Shown here piece by piece: positions 25,281 to 34,450 of a DNA stretch of 64,000 nt. Source of the DNA: Thiomicrorhabdus lithotrophica (lineage in GTDB: Bacteria > Pseudomonadota > Gammaproteobacteria > Thiomicrospirales > Thiomicrospiraceae); contig NZ_CP102381.1 in NCBI RefSeq assembly GCF_029201445.1, positions 2,356,001-2,420,000 on the forward strand, given 5' to 3'. The translations under genes were made by a program, and so were the position numbers. Position 1 is the stretch's first letter; the number at the start of each line of letters is the position of its first letter. The notes beneath the pieces were generated by a model. The model made no database searches and was not told where the DNA came from. It saw nothing but the letters and a program-made list of their open reading frames with translations.

Positions 25281-27785
25281 ATGCAAATTAATATAAAAAA
25301 CAGACTGTTAGAGATAGAAAAAATTTTAGGAAATCTTGCGATATTTATTGCACGACATCCAAAATGGATAATTTTTTCAGTGTTTCTCTTGGTATTCCTG
25401 TCCGCAAGCCAATTACCCAAAATTACCGTTGATACTTCCACCGAAGGTTTTCTTCATGCTACCGACCCGGCAAGAGTGGCTTATGACGAGTTTAGAAATC
25501 AATTTGGGCGTGATGAAAAAATTGTCGTTGCTATATCAACCAACGATATTTTCAAGCTTGAAAAGCTAAATCAACTTAAAGCACTGCATCAACGCTTGGC
25601 AGCAGAAGTTCCACACTTATTTGAAATTACATCCTTAATTAATGCTCGCTATACCCAGGGTAATGGTGATAGCCTGTTAGTAGATGATCTCATGACTCAG
25701 TGGCCAGAATCTCAGTTAGATGCCGAGAAACTCAAACAAAAAGCGCTGAACAATCCTTTGTACCGGGATTTATTAGTCGATTCTCAAGGTGAATTTACTG
25801 TTCTAGTACTGGAATCTAATACTTATACAAACCAAGACATTGATAGTAAACGTGTGTCTGATAATAAAATCAATTCTGGAATTCCCGAAATACCAATAGA
25901 AGAAACGATACTGGAAGATGCATTTTCAGAATTTGACAGTTTGGCGCAACCGAATGAAGCTACAAAACAAAAAGAATTCATTTCTGATAAAGAAAACAGT
26001 GAGATGGTAGCCGCTGTCAGTCAAATCGTTACTGATTTCAACTCAGATGACTTTAAGATTTATGTGGCAGGTTCTCCGTCGGTAACAGCCTTCTTAAAAA
26101 GCTCAATTATGGGAGACATGCAAAAATTTATTGTGATGATTCTAGCAGCAATCTCAATCATTCTTGCTCTTTTATTTAAGCGTTTATCTGGTGTAATTTT
26201 ACCTTTAATTTCAGTTTTTTTAGCTGTCGTTGTAACCCTGGGCATGATGGCTTGGAACGGCACACCGATTAAGGTAATGACGCAAGTAATGCCTTCATTT
26301 TTACTTGCGGTCGGCATTGGTGCATCTATTCATGTTTTAGCTATTTTTTATAAAAACTACGACACCCACAAAGATAAAGAGCAAGCACTGATTTATACTT
26401 TCGAACACTCGGGTTTAGCCATTGTGATGACGTCACTTACAACCGCTGCGGGCATGCTCTCTTTTGCCCCGTCAAATGTTGCCCCTGTTGCGGATTTAGG
26501 TATTTTTTCTGCTCTTGGCGTCATGATTGCACTGCTGTTCACTTTAGTATTGCTCCCGGCTTTACTAATCATCTTACCGATTAAGTCAAAATCGATTAAT
26601 AATGATTCAGAACACCATGACTTTCTTGATAAGTTCTTAAAAACCATTGCTAGGTTTTCACAGACAAATGCGAAACCGATTGTTATTTTTTCTCTTATAT
26701 TTATGGCTTTAAGCTTAGGTGCAGCCAGTCAAATTGGGTACTCACACAATCCTTTAAAATGGTTCCCTCCGGAACATGAAACGCGTATCGCAACCGAGAC
26801 CATTGATAAAGAGATGAACGGTTCTATTTCGCTTGAGTTAGTTATCGATACTCATCAGGAGAACGGCTTATACAATCTTGAACTGCTAAAGTCTCTGGAC
26901 AAGGTCACGCTTGAATTACAGCAAATTAAAGGTGATAAATTCTTTGTTGGTAAAGCGTTAAGTCTGGTCGATGTTCTTAAAGAAATACATCAAGCTTTAA
27001 ATAAAAATCAGCCTGAATTTTACCGTCTGACTTCGAATGAAAAATTAATTCCGCAAGAAATATTGTTGTTTGAAAATTCTGGCTCTGATGATTTACAGGA
27101 TTTTGTTGATAGTCAATTTTCTAAAGCTCGTATTACCGTAAAAGTCCCCTGGATTGATGCTTTTGAATATGACGAGCTGTTAAATCAAGTTGCAGAAATT
27201 TTAAAACGCAATCTACCCAGCTCTGTTTCAATAACCACGACGGGAATGATCCCTCTGCTTGCAGAAACATCCTCCGCGGCTGTGTCCAGTTCAGGCACCA
27301 GTTACCTTATTGCTTTTGCCGTCATTGGCATCATGCTGATTCTACTATTGCATAGCGTAAAACTCGGATTGCTGGCGATGATTCCAAACTTATTACCAGT
27401 GCTGTTTGTCCTTGCCGTTATGGTTGTATTCCAATTTCCTCTTGACCTTTTTACGATGTTAATTGGGGCTATCGTCATAGGAATCGCTGTCGATGACATT
27501 GTTCACTTCATGCACAACTTTCGACGTTTTCATCAACAAGGTCACAGTACCGAAAAATCGGTTGAAATGACATTGATTAGTAGTGGACGAGCTATGATGA
27601 TTACAACTTTAGTCCTATTTGTAGGTTTTATGCTTTACCTGTTCGCATCAATGACCAATCTATTCTTATTTGGGTTGCTCACCGCGTTGGCATTTGTCAT
27701 CGCCCTAATTGCGGTATTTTTACTTGCACCAGCGCTGATGGCACTAACTTACCCTGAAAAAGCGAATCAAAGGGAAACGCTATGA
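25281..27785 (+). CDS. RND superfamily (MMPL/HAE3-type) exporter
   Basis: This large inner-membrane protein (about 834 aa from the ATG at 25281) has twelve predicted helices in the two-fold MMPL pattern. Helix 1 is near residue 35, then a periplasmic domain (TEGFLHATDPARVAYDEF). Helices 2-6 include FLLAVGIGASIHVLAIFYKNYDTHKDKEQAL. A second periplasmic domain and helices 8-12 follow, with AIVIGIAVDDIVHFMHNFRRFHQQGHSTEKSVEMTLISSGRAM. Such proteins export lipids, sterol-like or other hydrophobic compounds. Its neighbours (LolA-like, DUF1302-like) are the usual companions of this subfamily. It overlaps the next gene by four bases. Confidence 0.9.
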   Translation: MQINIKNRLLEIEKILGNLAIFIARHPKWIIFSVFLLVFLSASQLPKITVDTSTEGFLHATDPARVAYDEFRNQFGRDEKIVVAISTNDIFKLEKLNQLKALHQRLAAEVPHLFEITSLINARYTQGNGDSLLVDDLMTQWPESQLDAEKLKQKALNNPLYRDLLVDSQGEFTVLVLESNTYTNQDIDSKRVSDNKINSGIPEIPIEETILEDAFSEFDSLAQPNEATKQKEFISDKENSEMVAAVSQIVTDFNSDDFKIYVAGSPSVTAFLKSSIMGDMQKFIVMILAAISIILALLFKRLSGVILPLISVFLAVVVTLGMMAWNGTPIKVMTQVMPSFLLAVGIGASIHVLAIFYKNYDTHKDKEQALIYTFEHSGLAIVMTSLTTAAGMLSFAPSNVAPVADLGIFSALGVMIALLFTLVLLPALLIILPIKSKSINNDSEHHDFLDKFLKTIARFSQTNAKPIVIFSLIFMALSLGAASQIGYSHNPLKWFPPEHETRIATETIDKEMNGSISLELVIDTHQENGLYNLELLKSLDKVTLELQQIKGDKFFVGKALSLVDVLKEIHQALNKNQPEFYRLTSNEKLIPQEILLFENSGSDDLQDFVDSQFSKARITVKVPWIDAFEYDELLNQVAEILKRNLPSSVSITTTGMIPLLAETSSAAVSSSGTSYLIAFAVIGIMLILLLHSVKLGLLAMIPNLLPVLFVLAVMVVFQFPLDLFTMLIGAIVIGIAVDDIVHFMHNFRRFHQQGHSTEKSVEMTLISSGRAMMITTLVLFVGFMLYLFASMTNLFLFGLLTALAFVIALIAVFLLAPALMALTYPEKANQRETL

Positions 27786-28204
27786 AAAAGTTATTCATGA
27801 TGTTTTTGTTTCTCACCGTTATCGCAACATCCACTCAAGCAGAAGATACAAGACAAGTAATTTGGTTAACTGCCGAGCAAAAAAATCTGTTGATGCAGGA
27901 GATGCGTCACTTTTTGCAGGCCTCACAAACCATTTTAGGCAATTCTTTAAATGAAGATTTAGAAAGCATTGAAAAAACGGCTCGTTCGGTTGGTATTAAG
28001 GCGATGAAAGCTACCCCGCAAAGCCTTAGCAAACTTTTGCCACAGGCTTTTTTGGAAATTGGCCCAAAGGTGCATCTCGGCTTCGAAGAAATAGCCAATG
28101 AAGCAAGTGGAATAGGTGATATAGAGGTAATTTTAAAGCGTTTGACAGGATTGCAAAGCAATTGCATAGAGTGTCATGCTCAATATCAAATTAAAGTGAA
28201 ATAG
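27782..28204 (+). CDS. Periplasmic cytochrome c-prime/c556-like protein
   Basis: The 140 aa protein has a signal peptide (MKKLFMMFLFLTVIATSTQAED) and an all-helical body. A single heme c attachment motif CIECH lies close to the C-terminus (about residues 129-133), the layout of class II cytochromes c (c-prime and c556). The preceding region LTGLQSNCIECHAQYQ matches the usual pattern. Such proteins bind NO or shuttle electrons; the role here is unknown. It overlaps the exporter stop by four bases (ATGA), so it is firmly part of this operon. That is not a companion I expect for MMPL exporters. Confidence 0.8.
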   Translation: MKKLFMMFLFLTVIATSTQAEDTRQVIWLTAEQKNLLMQEMRHFLQASQTILGNSLNEDLESIEKTARSVGIKAMKATPQSLSKLLPQAFLEIGPKVHLGFEEIANEASGIGDIEVILKRLTGLQSNCIECHAQYQIKVK

Positions 28205-28215
28205 GAGATTCAAGC

Positions 28216-29007
28216 ATGAAAAAATTTATCTTTTTAACGGGTTTGTTTTTGTCTGCGTTGATGCCTCAATCTGTGTTTGCATTAACTGGTGAAGAAATTG
28301 CAATAAAAGTAGATCACAGAGATGACGGCGATAAAGGTACTGCAAAAATCGAAATGATTCTGATTGATGCTCAAGGGCAAAAGCGTATTCGAGAAATGCA
28401 AAAATTCGAAATGGATGTTGAAAAAGATACTCACAGCGCCATCTTCTTTACAGCACCTGCCGATGTCAAGGACAGTGCATTTTTAACCTATGACTACGCC
28501 TCTTCAGATAAAGACGATGATCAATGGCTCTACCTTCCAGAGCTGCATAAAACAAAACGAATCGTAAGTAGCGATAAGAGCAATGCCTTCATGGGATCAG
28601 ATTTTACTTATGCGGACATGACCAAACGAGTTGTGGAGGATTATCACTATCGTATCGTCAAAGAATCCAATGTGAACGAGCAACCTGTTTGGGTAATGGA
28701 AGCTGTACCAAAAACCGAAAAAACACGAGATGAGACGGGGTACGCCAAGTCTTATATGTTTGTTCGTCAGGACAACTTTGTCGTGGTTCGCGCCATGCAT
28801 ATGCAGACGGATGGCAAGATAAAATATATGGACGTTCGTAAGCTTGAAAAAATTGAAGGGATTTGGGTCGCGACTGAAATCGGTATGACGACCAAGAAAA
28901 ATAAAGTCACCCTGCATCAAACTTTAATGCGTTTTTCCAATATACATTTTAATCAGGATTTTGATGAAAGCTTATTTACAGTGCATCGAATTGAACGAGG
29001 CTTATGA
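28216..29007 (+). CDS. LolA-like outer-membrane lipoprotein-sorting family protein
   Basis: The 263 aa protein has a signal peptide (MKKFIFLTGLFLSALMPQSVFA). Its body matches the LolA-like family that accompanies RND/MMPL exporters: MILIDAQGQKRIREMQKFEMD, DDQWLYLPELHKTKRIVSSDKSNAFMGSDFTYADMTKR and VRKLEKIEGIWVATEIGMTTKKNKVTLH. It probably acts in the periplasm as a carrier of a hydrophobic cargo between exporter and outer membrane. It follows the cytochrome gene by 11 bases with a good AGGAG site, and its last bases overlap the next gene. Confidence 0.85.
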   Translation: MKKFIFLTGLFLSALMPQSVFALTGEEIAIKVDHRDDGDKGTAKIEMILIDAQGQKRIREMQKFEMDVEKDTHSAIFFTAPADVKDSAFLTYDYASSDKDDDQWLYLPELHKTKRIVSSDKSNAFMGSDFTYADMTKRVVEDYHYRIVKESNVNEQPVWVMEAVPKTEKTRDETGYAKSYMFVRQDNFVVVRAMHMQTDGKIKYMDVRKLEKIEGIWVATEIGMTTKKNKVTLHQTLMRFSNIHFNQDFDESLFTVHRIERGL

Positions 29008-30365
29008 TGAAAATTCCGGATTTTTTAAAATTTAAATTTTCTCTTTTATCGTTAACTTTTATTTTCTCTCTACCTGCTCTATCCGCAGAAGTTCCTGAAT
29101 TGGAGGCCGCTTTAGAAGGGTTTGAACAAACTGGTTTTGAAAATATTCAGCCTATTACACCCGTTTCTAAACCGGCATCGAAATGGCAAATCGAAGGCAA
29201 GCTAACCACGCAAGCAGCTTATGCTTATTCAGCATCTGAACGCGAGTGGAAACAAGCCAGTTTACGTGGCGATATTGGTATCGACTATCGAGATTCTGAT
29301 TGGAGATTTACGTTTAACAGTCATGCTGTGTATGACAGCATTTACGCTCTCAATGGAAAAAACAACTACTCGAAACAAGAGTTAAACAGTTACGAATCTG
29401 AGTTAGAAATTGATGAAGCGTATATTCAAAGAAAGTTAAATGAAAATATAGATGTGTCATTTGGGCGTCAGATAAAAGTCTGGGGTAAATCTGACAATAT
29501 AAGGATAACGGATGTCATAAATCCTTTAGATAATCGAATCCCAGGATTGACGGATATCGAATATCTTCGTCTGCCAGTACTCATGACTCAAGCAAACTAT
29601 TTCTGGCAAAATTGGACGTTTTCTTTTATAGCTTTACACGAACAACGCCCAAGTAAAATAGCTCCGACAAACAGTGATTTTTTACCAACAATACAAATGA
29701 TTGGGTATCCCATTACTCTACCTAAATTAAGTGATGAATCTAACTGGAAAACGACCCCAGCATTTTCTGCTGAAGGTCGTTTTTCTGGGTGGGATATTTC
29801 TTTTTATGCGGCAGAGGTTCAACAAAGTCAGTGGACTCTCAATCCAAACCAAACCGAGCGAGCATTTGAACAAACCCTAATGCAAGGTATTGCTGGAAAT
29901 TATGTATTGTCCGATTGGCTGATAAAGGCTGAAGTTGCTCATTTTAATAATATTCACTACTCTAACTCGCCAGAAACCTTTGAACGGTGGGATAGCCTAT
30001 TAGGCGTTGAATATCTGAGCATACCTAACTGGAGTTTTTCAGCTGAAATGGCTAACCGGCACATCTCAGACTACTCAAAATCTTTATCTTCGTTTCCCGA
30101 TTTAATCGCTGAAGATACATGGCAAACAGCACTGCGAGGAAGTTATGACTTTCACCATGAAAGAGGCAAGATTAGCTACCTATTATCAATGAATGGGCTT
30201 AATTGGGAAGATGGTGGTTTTCAGCGCTTTTGGGTTGACTATGATCTCAATGACAACAGCAATATTACCATTGGAGTGATTGATTATATTGGTGGTGATC
30301 ACGCTTATTGGCAGGCGATTCGTAACAACGATCGATTATTTGCTGAATATCAGTTATATTTTTAA
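29004..30365 (+). CDS. DUF1302-like outer-membrane beta-barrel protein
   Basis: The 453 aa protein has a signal peptide (FSLLSLTFIFSLPALSAEV) and alternating aromatic strands typical of an outer-membrane barrel. It ends in a terminal aromatic residue (AEYQLYF), the signal for barrel insertion. Motifs include DIGIDYRDSDWRFTFNSHAVYD, FGRQIKVWGKSDNIRITDVINPLDNR and WTFSFIALHEQRPSKIAP, which resemble the DUF1302 family. Together with the exporter and LolA-like protein it could form an envelope-spanning lipid or hydrophobic compound route. It overlaps the preceding gene by four bases. Confidence 0.82.
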   Translation: MMKIPDFLKFKFSLLSLTFIFSLPALSAEVPELEAALEGFEQTGFENIQPITPVSKPASKWQIEGKLTTQAAYAYSASEREWKQASLRGDIGIDYRDSDWRFTFNSHAVYDSIYALNGKNNYSKQELNSYESELEIDEAYIQRKLNENIDVSFGRQIKVWGKSDNIRITDVINPLDNRIPGLTDIEYLRLPVLMTQANYFWQNWTFSFIALHEQRPSKIAPTNSDFLPTIQMIGYPITLPKLSDESNWKTTPAFSAEGRFSGWDISFYAAEVQQSQWTLNPNQTERAFEQTLMQGIAGNYVLSDWLIKAEVAHFNNIHYSNSPETFERWDSLLGVEYLSIPNWSFSAEMANRHISDYSKSLSSFPDLIAEDTWQTALRGSYDFHHERGKISYLLSMNGLNWEDGGFQRFWVDYDLNDNSNITIGVIDYIGGDHAYWQAIRNNDRLFAEYQLYF

Positions 30366-30383
30366 CTAAAAAAGGAGTTGGAA

Positions 30384-30800
30384 GTGGGTCAGAAAAACAC
30401 TGTTTATGGGTTTGGAGATGCAACTTATCAAGCTATTGGTGAATATAATGGTCTGGTAAAACTTGTTAATGACTTTTATGATGCCATGGAAACTCTGCCA
30501 GAAGCCGAAAATATCAGAAATATGCACCATAAAGATTTAACAGAATCGCGAGACAAATTAGTACACTTTTTATCTGGCTGGATGAGAGGCCCTAACATTT
30601 ACCAAGCAAAGTACGGTTCTATCAATATCCCAAAAGCGCATTCTCATTTAAATGTAGGCGAACAAGAACGAGACGCTTGGCTCCTCTGTATGGAAGTTGC
30701 GCTTGAAAAACAATCATATTCTGAAGAATTAAAACAATATTTACTAGATCAGCTCGCTAAACCAGCCGAAATGATTAGACGAGCAACCCAAGGGGGATAA
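30384..30800 (+). CDS. Group II truncated hemoglobin
   Basis: The protein of about 138 aa matches truncated hemoglobin O-type proteins: YQAIGEYNGLVKLVNDFYDAMETLPEA, then HFLSGWMRGPNIY, a proximal-His region PKAHSHLNVGEQERDAWLLCM, and a helical tail. I choose the GTG at 30384, which has AGGAG seven bases upstream. The TTG at 30378 directly abuts that site. It would bind O2 or NO in the cytoplasm. It is the last gene of the exporter operon, 18 bases behind the porin. Pairing with a c-prime-type cytochrome in one operon hints at a heme/NO or redox link. Confidence 0.88.
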   Translation: MGQKNTVYGFGDATYQAIGEYNGLVKLVNDFYDAMETLPEAENIRNMHHKDLTESRDKLVHFLSGWMRGPNIYQAKYGSINIPKAHSHLNVGEQERDAWLLCMEVALEKQSYSEELKQYLLDQLAKPAEMIRRATQGG

Positions 30801-31042
30801 CAGAAGATTAAGATTATTATGCGAAACCTTTACACAACAATCCTTGAAAGCGCTTGCGAATTCAAGCTACTCTAAAACAATTAAGATTTTTTATTTGCAT
30901 TTAATATTAGGAATTTAATCCTAAATAGCAATGAGGTTAATACAAGTGATATTCTTTAAATTGTAGAAGTTCAGACTTAATCTGACAGTTCCTCATTTAA
31001 AGCAGTTTCTCAATAAGCTTCATGATATTTTTGAGTTTCTAT

Positions 31043-31429
31043 TTAGTTTAACTTTCTATGTAGCCACCCAAGCCCTGTTGAAAACAAGAACAGAAAAGCT
31101 GAGAGGTAAAACTCTGTCTGATGTGGATTCTGCCTCAATGAGTCAAACTCTTCTGCATTACACTCAATAGCAGGAGAAAAACTCAGTAACCCTGAAAATT
31201 TTCCCTGATTTGGATAGTGCAGCATACCTTTAAAACATTGAAGCCCACCTGCACTCTCTTTAAGTATCTGATAATGCTGGGCGACTTTATGTTGAATTGC
31301 TGCACTTTCTTGATAAAACTGTTTGCCACTGTAAATTGACATAACAAGCGTACTTAGCATGACAATGCTGAGAAGCATCAACATAAAACGTTGAATCCAT
31401 AATAACTCTGTTTTGTTTTGATAAGCCAT
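31043..31429 (-). CDS. Small two-helix membrane protein of unknown function
   Basis: I do not recognise this protein of about 128 aa. The start is the ATG at 31429, with an AGGAG site seven bases upstream; the longer frame from 31459 lacks one. One helix spans about residues 12-33 (WIQRFMLMLLSIVMLSTLVMSIY) and a second lies near the C-terminus (FYLSAFLFLFSTGLGWLHRK). Between them is a roughly 70-residue loop with two cysteines (LQCFKG, AIECNAEE), probably periplasmic and possibly disulfide-linked. It is transcribed leftward, opposite to the exporter operon. Its place in the island suggests accessory cargo. Confidence 0.6.
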   Translation of the reverse strand: MAYQNKTELLWIQRFMLMLLSIVMLSTLVMSIYSGKQFYQESAAIQHKVAQHYQILKESAGGLQCFKGMLHYPNQGKFSGLLSFSPAIECNAEEFDSLRQNPHQTEFYLSAFLFLFSTGLGWLHRKLN

Positions 31430-31554
31430 AAAGCTCTCCTTTAATTGATTTAATAACACCCTTCTCTATGAAGATACCTTACTTTTTCATTCCGTCAATT
31501 TTTGAAAAACTTGAGAAGTTTTGAGAAAGGTGTATTGCTTTTTTAAGGTGTTGA

Positions 31555-32502
31555 TTAATTCAAGCGATTGAGATAATGCTTGTTAGAACCAATATTGAGT
31601 TCTGTAAAGTGATAATAATCTGGCTTATCATTAAACGCCATGCTTCTTAAAGACGCTGAGGTACTTAACCGGTCGGACATTTTTATAGCATTACCTGATA
31701 CAAAACGACAGACACCCTGTTTTTCTGTCCAGGTTAATAGGTATTGCAACGTCTCAGCCCCTTCTTTCCAATATTCGTGCAAGGTATTGAGAGGCTCAGC
31801 AAGCAGCATGAGCGTAAATTGCTCATGATCGATCAATCGTCCTGTTGAGGTGTGCTGAGTGGGTCCAATAGTTTTAACCTTTCCCACGTCATGAAATAGT
31901 GCCGCAATAACGGCAACTTCTTTTTCCTTCCTTGAAACATCAATAAGTGACTCTACCGTTTGTTGGGTCATCAATGCACACTCTAACGAGTGCATCAGTA
32001 ACCCTCCTGGAAAACTATGGTGATGACGTTTGCTGGCAGGTATGCTCACAAAGGCCGTCATCAGTGGTTTATCCATCAACACTTCTCTAGCAAACATCCT
32101 TAACGGAATGACCTTTAAACTCTCTACCAACTCAAAAAGCTGATACAACGAGTCAAAGTCATAACAGGCCTGGTAGATTGGAAAGAGTTGTTCAAGCGTT
32201 AAGGTGCTTTTGAATAGTCGCCAGTTGAGTACAGAGCCATCACTTCGTTGTTCTAACCAAAGATAAAGTGATTCACTATTTTGCAAATTCAGGCTTTCAT
32301 ATCGCTGATTGATTTCAGCGTAATCTTCACTATCGACCTGTATGTAGTGTGTGATGTAGTTTTGGTCAACAAGACTCACCTGACACCAACCGTAATCGGT
32401 ACAACCTAACTCTTGACCAAAAATACCAGCATAGCCAATAAGCTGTTTACCATTGCCGACTTGCAGACGTTTTTGTTGGTTGTAAAGCATAATTGGGTTC
32501 AT
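31555..32502 (-). CDS. TraI_2/HD-domain protein
   Basis: The 315 aa protein has an HD-type metal-binding motif (AALFHDVGKVKTIGP, about residues 201-214) preceded by SKRHHHSFPGGLLMHSLECALMTQQTVESLI. This arrangement is typical of the TraI_2 (DUF1528) module of conjugative relaxase-like proteins in integrative elements. It is shorter than full relaxases and lacks their C-terminal region, so it may be a stand-alone nuclease or phosphohydrolase. It starts in overlap (ATGA) with the preceding small gene, which in turn overlaps the integrase, forming a coupled integrase-led operon. Confidence 0.75.
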   Translation of the reverse strand: MNPIMLYNQQKRLQVGNGKQLIGYAGIFGQELGCTDYGWCQVSLVDQNYITHYIQVDSEDYAEINQRYESLNLQNSESLYLWLEQRSDGSVLNWRLFKSTLTLEQLFPIYQACYDFDSLYQLFELVESLKVIPLRMFAREVLMDKPLMTAFVSIPASKRHHHSFPGGLLMHSLECALMTQQTVESLIDVSRKEKEVAVIAALFHDVGKVKTIGPTQHTSTGRLIDHEQFTLMLLAEPLNTLHEYWKEGAETLQYLLTWTEKQGVCRFVSGNAIKMSDRLSTSASLRSMAFNDKPDYYHFTELNIGSNKHYLNRLN

Positions 32503-32843
32503 TGGTAGACCTCCATCATAATCTGTTCTTTAAGCTGACTGACAAGGTGTTCAAGAACATCGTCTTGGCTTACTGGCTTTTCTTCTAGAGTAGCTAACAC
32601 CCAATACTTAATAGCATCTCTGTTATTCGCGCATTGACCTTGTCCTAATACGAAGGTTAGGTAATCACCCTCTTGAATGTTAAACAGGTACATAAGATTA
32701 TTTACAAGACGGTTAACCACTCTTGGGTCTTCAATCGCAATCAGTGCCTCTATATCTGAAGGCATCGATGGATGTTGCCTTTTTAAAAAAGGCGGGATAT
32801 GTTGATGTGATGTTGCTTGTGGTGTAGTTTGATGTAAATTCAT
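32499..32843 (-). CDS. Hypothetical island protein between integrase and TraI_2 genes
   Basis: The start is the ATG at 32843, which shares a base with the integrase stop (TAATG) and has a GGGAGG site upstream. It gives about 114 aa. The N-terminus is polar (HQTTPQATSHQHIPPFLKRQ), followed by a helical domain (DIEALIAIEDPRVVNRLVNNLMYLFN) and a central NNRDAIKYWVLATLE segment. I recognise no family. Coupling to both neighbours suggests it works with the integrase or the TraI_2 protein, perhaps as a DNA-binding accessory. Confidence 0.6.
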   Translation of the reverse strand: MNLHQTTPQATSHQHIPPFLKRQHPSMPSDIEALIAIEDPRVVNRLVNNLMYLFNIQEGDYLTFVLGQGQCANNRDAIKYWVLATLEEKPVSQDDVLEHLVSQLKEQIMMEVYQ

Positions 32844-34147
32844 TAGTAACGTCCTCCCATTGAAGAAGTTTGACTGGGTGTTAAGAACTGATCCCAAAAA
32901 GCCACTTCTTCGGCTTCACTTTGTTGCGCTTGATTAACCGATACGCTTAATTCTTCATCAGCTTGTTTTTCAGCCTCGTTTACTGGCTCATGAAAACCAT
33001 CAATATTGGAAGCCAATAATCGCTCCATAGCCGAACCGTCTTTACGAGTGAGGTTGGGCACATAACGTGCATAGACGCTGAAGAGCATGGTGGTGGTACT
33101 GTGTCCCATCTGTTTGGCAATCCAGTTGGGGTTTTCTCCTGCCGCTAACCAGAGCGTGGCAGCTGTGTGGCGAGTTTGATAAGGTTTACGGTACTTAATT
33201 TTGAGATAAGCCAGTAGTGGTGTCCAAACACGTCTTAAAAAGTTAGGTGTATGAACCGGTGAGCCGTTATTGGCGTGAAATACCATCTCACACGATACAT
33301 CACGGTTTTGATAACGTTCCTGAAGCGTGTTATAAACCAAAGTCGACATCTCTATCTCACGTTGAGAGCCATCGTTTTTGGTGTATTCCCACCGCCCCAT
33401 TGAGAAGGTTTCTCGCACGAGAATCTCACGTCGTTCAAAATCAACATTCTCCCATTTAAGACCGTCAATCTCCCCAGTGCGCATCCCTGTAAAGAATCTC
33501 ACAAGCAAATAATCACGCCAATCAGGTCGAACGTTCGCCAATATCAAGTTCACTTCTTGAATTGAAAGTGGCTGAATATGAACTTTCTCTTCTTTAAGGG
33601 GCTTGATATTTAAATGCGGTGGCGTAAACTTGTATCGGTCAGCTGCTTCATTCATAATCATATTCAGACACTTGATAAACTTGTTTATCGTCTTTGGCTT
33701 TAATTTACCGTCCGATTGTTTGGCGACGTTAGAACGGTACTTTAAAATGTGAGCTTTGGTGATTTGGCTGACTTCCATTTCTCCAAAATGCGGAATAAGT
33801 CGCTTATCGATATAACGCTGATAAGTTTCGGCTGTTGAAGTTCGCCATGTTGGTTCCATCTCTGAATACCACTCGATTGCAAACGCTTTAAACAAAGGTG
33901 TTTTTGTGTAACCAGGCTTTTGCTTTGCTTGAATCTCGGCCATCTTATTTACCATTGAACTGTTTGGGAAATATTTACCGTACTCAAACGTTCCCAAAGT
34001 AATCTCAGCTTCAATACGTGCCAATATAGTTTCCAGCCTTTTGCGGTTAGGTTTTGTGTCAGGTAACGTAGTTTGCTCTCGGCAACGCTCACCAAGAAAT
34101 CTAAAATCAAAAAACAACGTATCCTTTCTAGTTCTTACACTTCCCAT
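32843..34147 (-). CDS. Tyrosine recombinase (phage-type integrase)
   Basis: This integrase of about 434 aa has an N-terminal arm-binding domain (DTLFFDFRFLGERCREQTTLPDTKPNRKRLE) of the type seen in DUF3596 integrases. A SAM-like core-binding domain (about 100-190) and a catalytic domain follow. The catalytic Arg lies in FFTGMRTGEIDGLKW. YQTRHTAATLW supplies the Arg of the second box (with His two residues on, in an otherwise family-like RHT pattern), QMGHSTTTM supplies the His, and VYARYVP supplies the Tyr. The second ATG (34147) has the better-placed AGGAG. It is read away from the tRNA-Phe end, behind an Xis-like gene, and is expected to integrate and excise the island. Confidence 0.92.
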   Translation of the reverse strand: MGSVRTRKDTLFFDFRFLGERCREQTTLPDTKPNRKRLETILARIEAEITLGTFEYGKYFPNSSMVNKMAEIQAKQKPGYTKTPLFKAFAIEWYSEMEPTWRTSTAETYQRYIDKRLIPHFGEMEVSQITKAHILKYRSNVAKQSDGKLKPKTINKFIKCLNMIMNEAADRYKFTPPHLNIKPLKEEKVHIQPLSIQEVNLILANVRPDWRDYLLVRFFTGMRTGEIDGLKWENVDFERREILVRETFSMGRWEYTKNDGSQREIEMSTLVYNTLQERYQNRDVSCEMVFHANNGSPVHTPNFLRRVWTPLLAYLKIKYRKPYQTRHTAATLWLAAGENPNWIAKQMGHSTTTMLFSVYARYVPNLTRKDGSAMERLLASNIDGFHEPVNEAEKQADEELSVSVNQAQQSEAEEVAFWDQFLTPSQTSSMGGRY

Positions 34148-34167
34148 ATACATTCTCCTCTTTAAAC

Positions 34168-34413
34168 TTAATGGGTAACGCTATTGCAATAACCACCATT
34201 AGCCATTGGTATTGCAAAATCAGATGAAGACGAAGCTTTATACATGTCCTCTTCAATACTCTCCCAAATAAACAAAATCTTGCGCTGACCAAATGGTCTA
34301 ATGTAATGACGTCCCTCAATTAAAACGCTATCTTTTAATTCATTTCGAATTGTTCTTGGGTTGTACTTAATTCGTTCAGATAATTCTTCAGTAGTTAAAT
34401 AAGTCATACTCAT
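34168..34413 (-). CDS. Excisionase-like small DNA-binding protein
   Basis: The 81 aa protein begins MSMTYLTTEELSERIKYNPRTIRNELKDSVLIEGRHYIRPFGQRKILFIWESIEEDM. This is a winged-helix/MerR-like N-terminal fold typical of excisionases and small recombination directionality factors. A GAGG site lies nine bases upstream of the ATG. It is immediately upstream of the integrase on the same strand, the common xis-int order. It likely bends DNA at the attachment site to favour excision. Confidence 0.75.
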   Translation of the reverse strand: MSMTYLTTEELSERIKYNPRTIRNELKDSVLIEGRHYIRPFGQRKILFIWESIEEDMYKASSSSDFAIPMANGGYCNSVTH

Positions 34414-34450
34414 GTTATTATTCCTCTATTAAGATAATTAAAAACTATAA

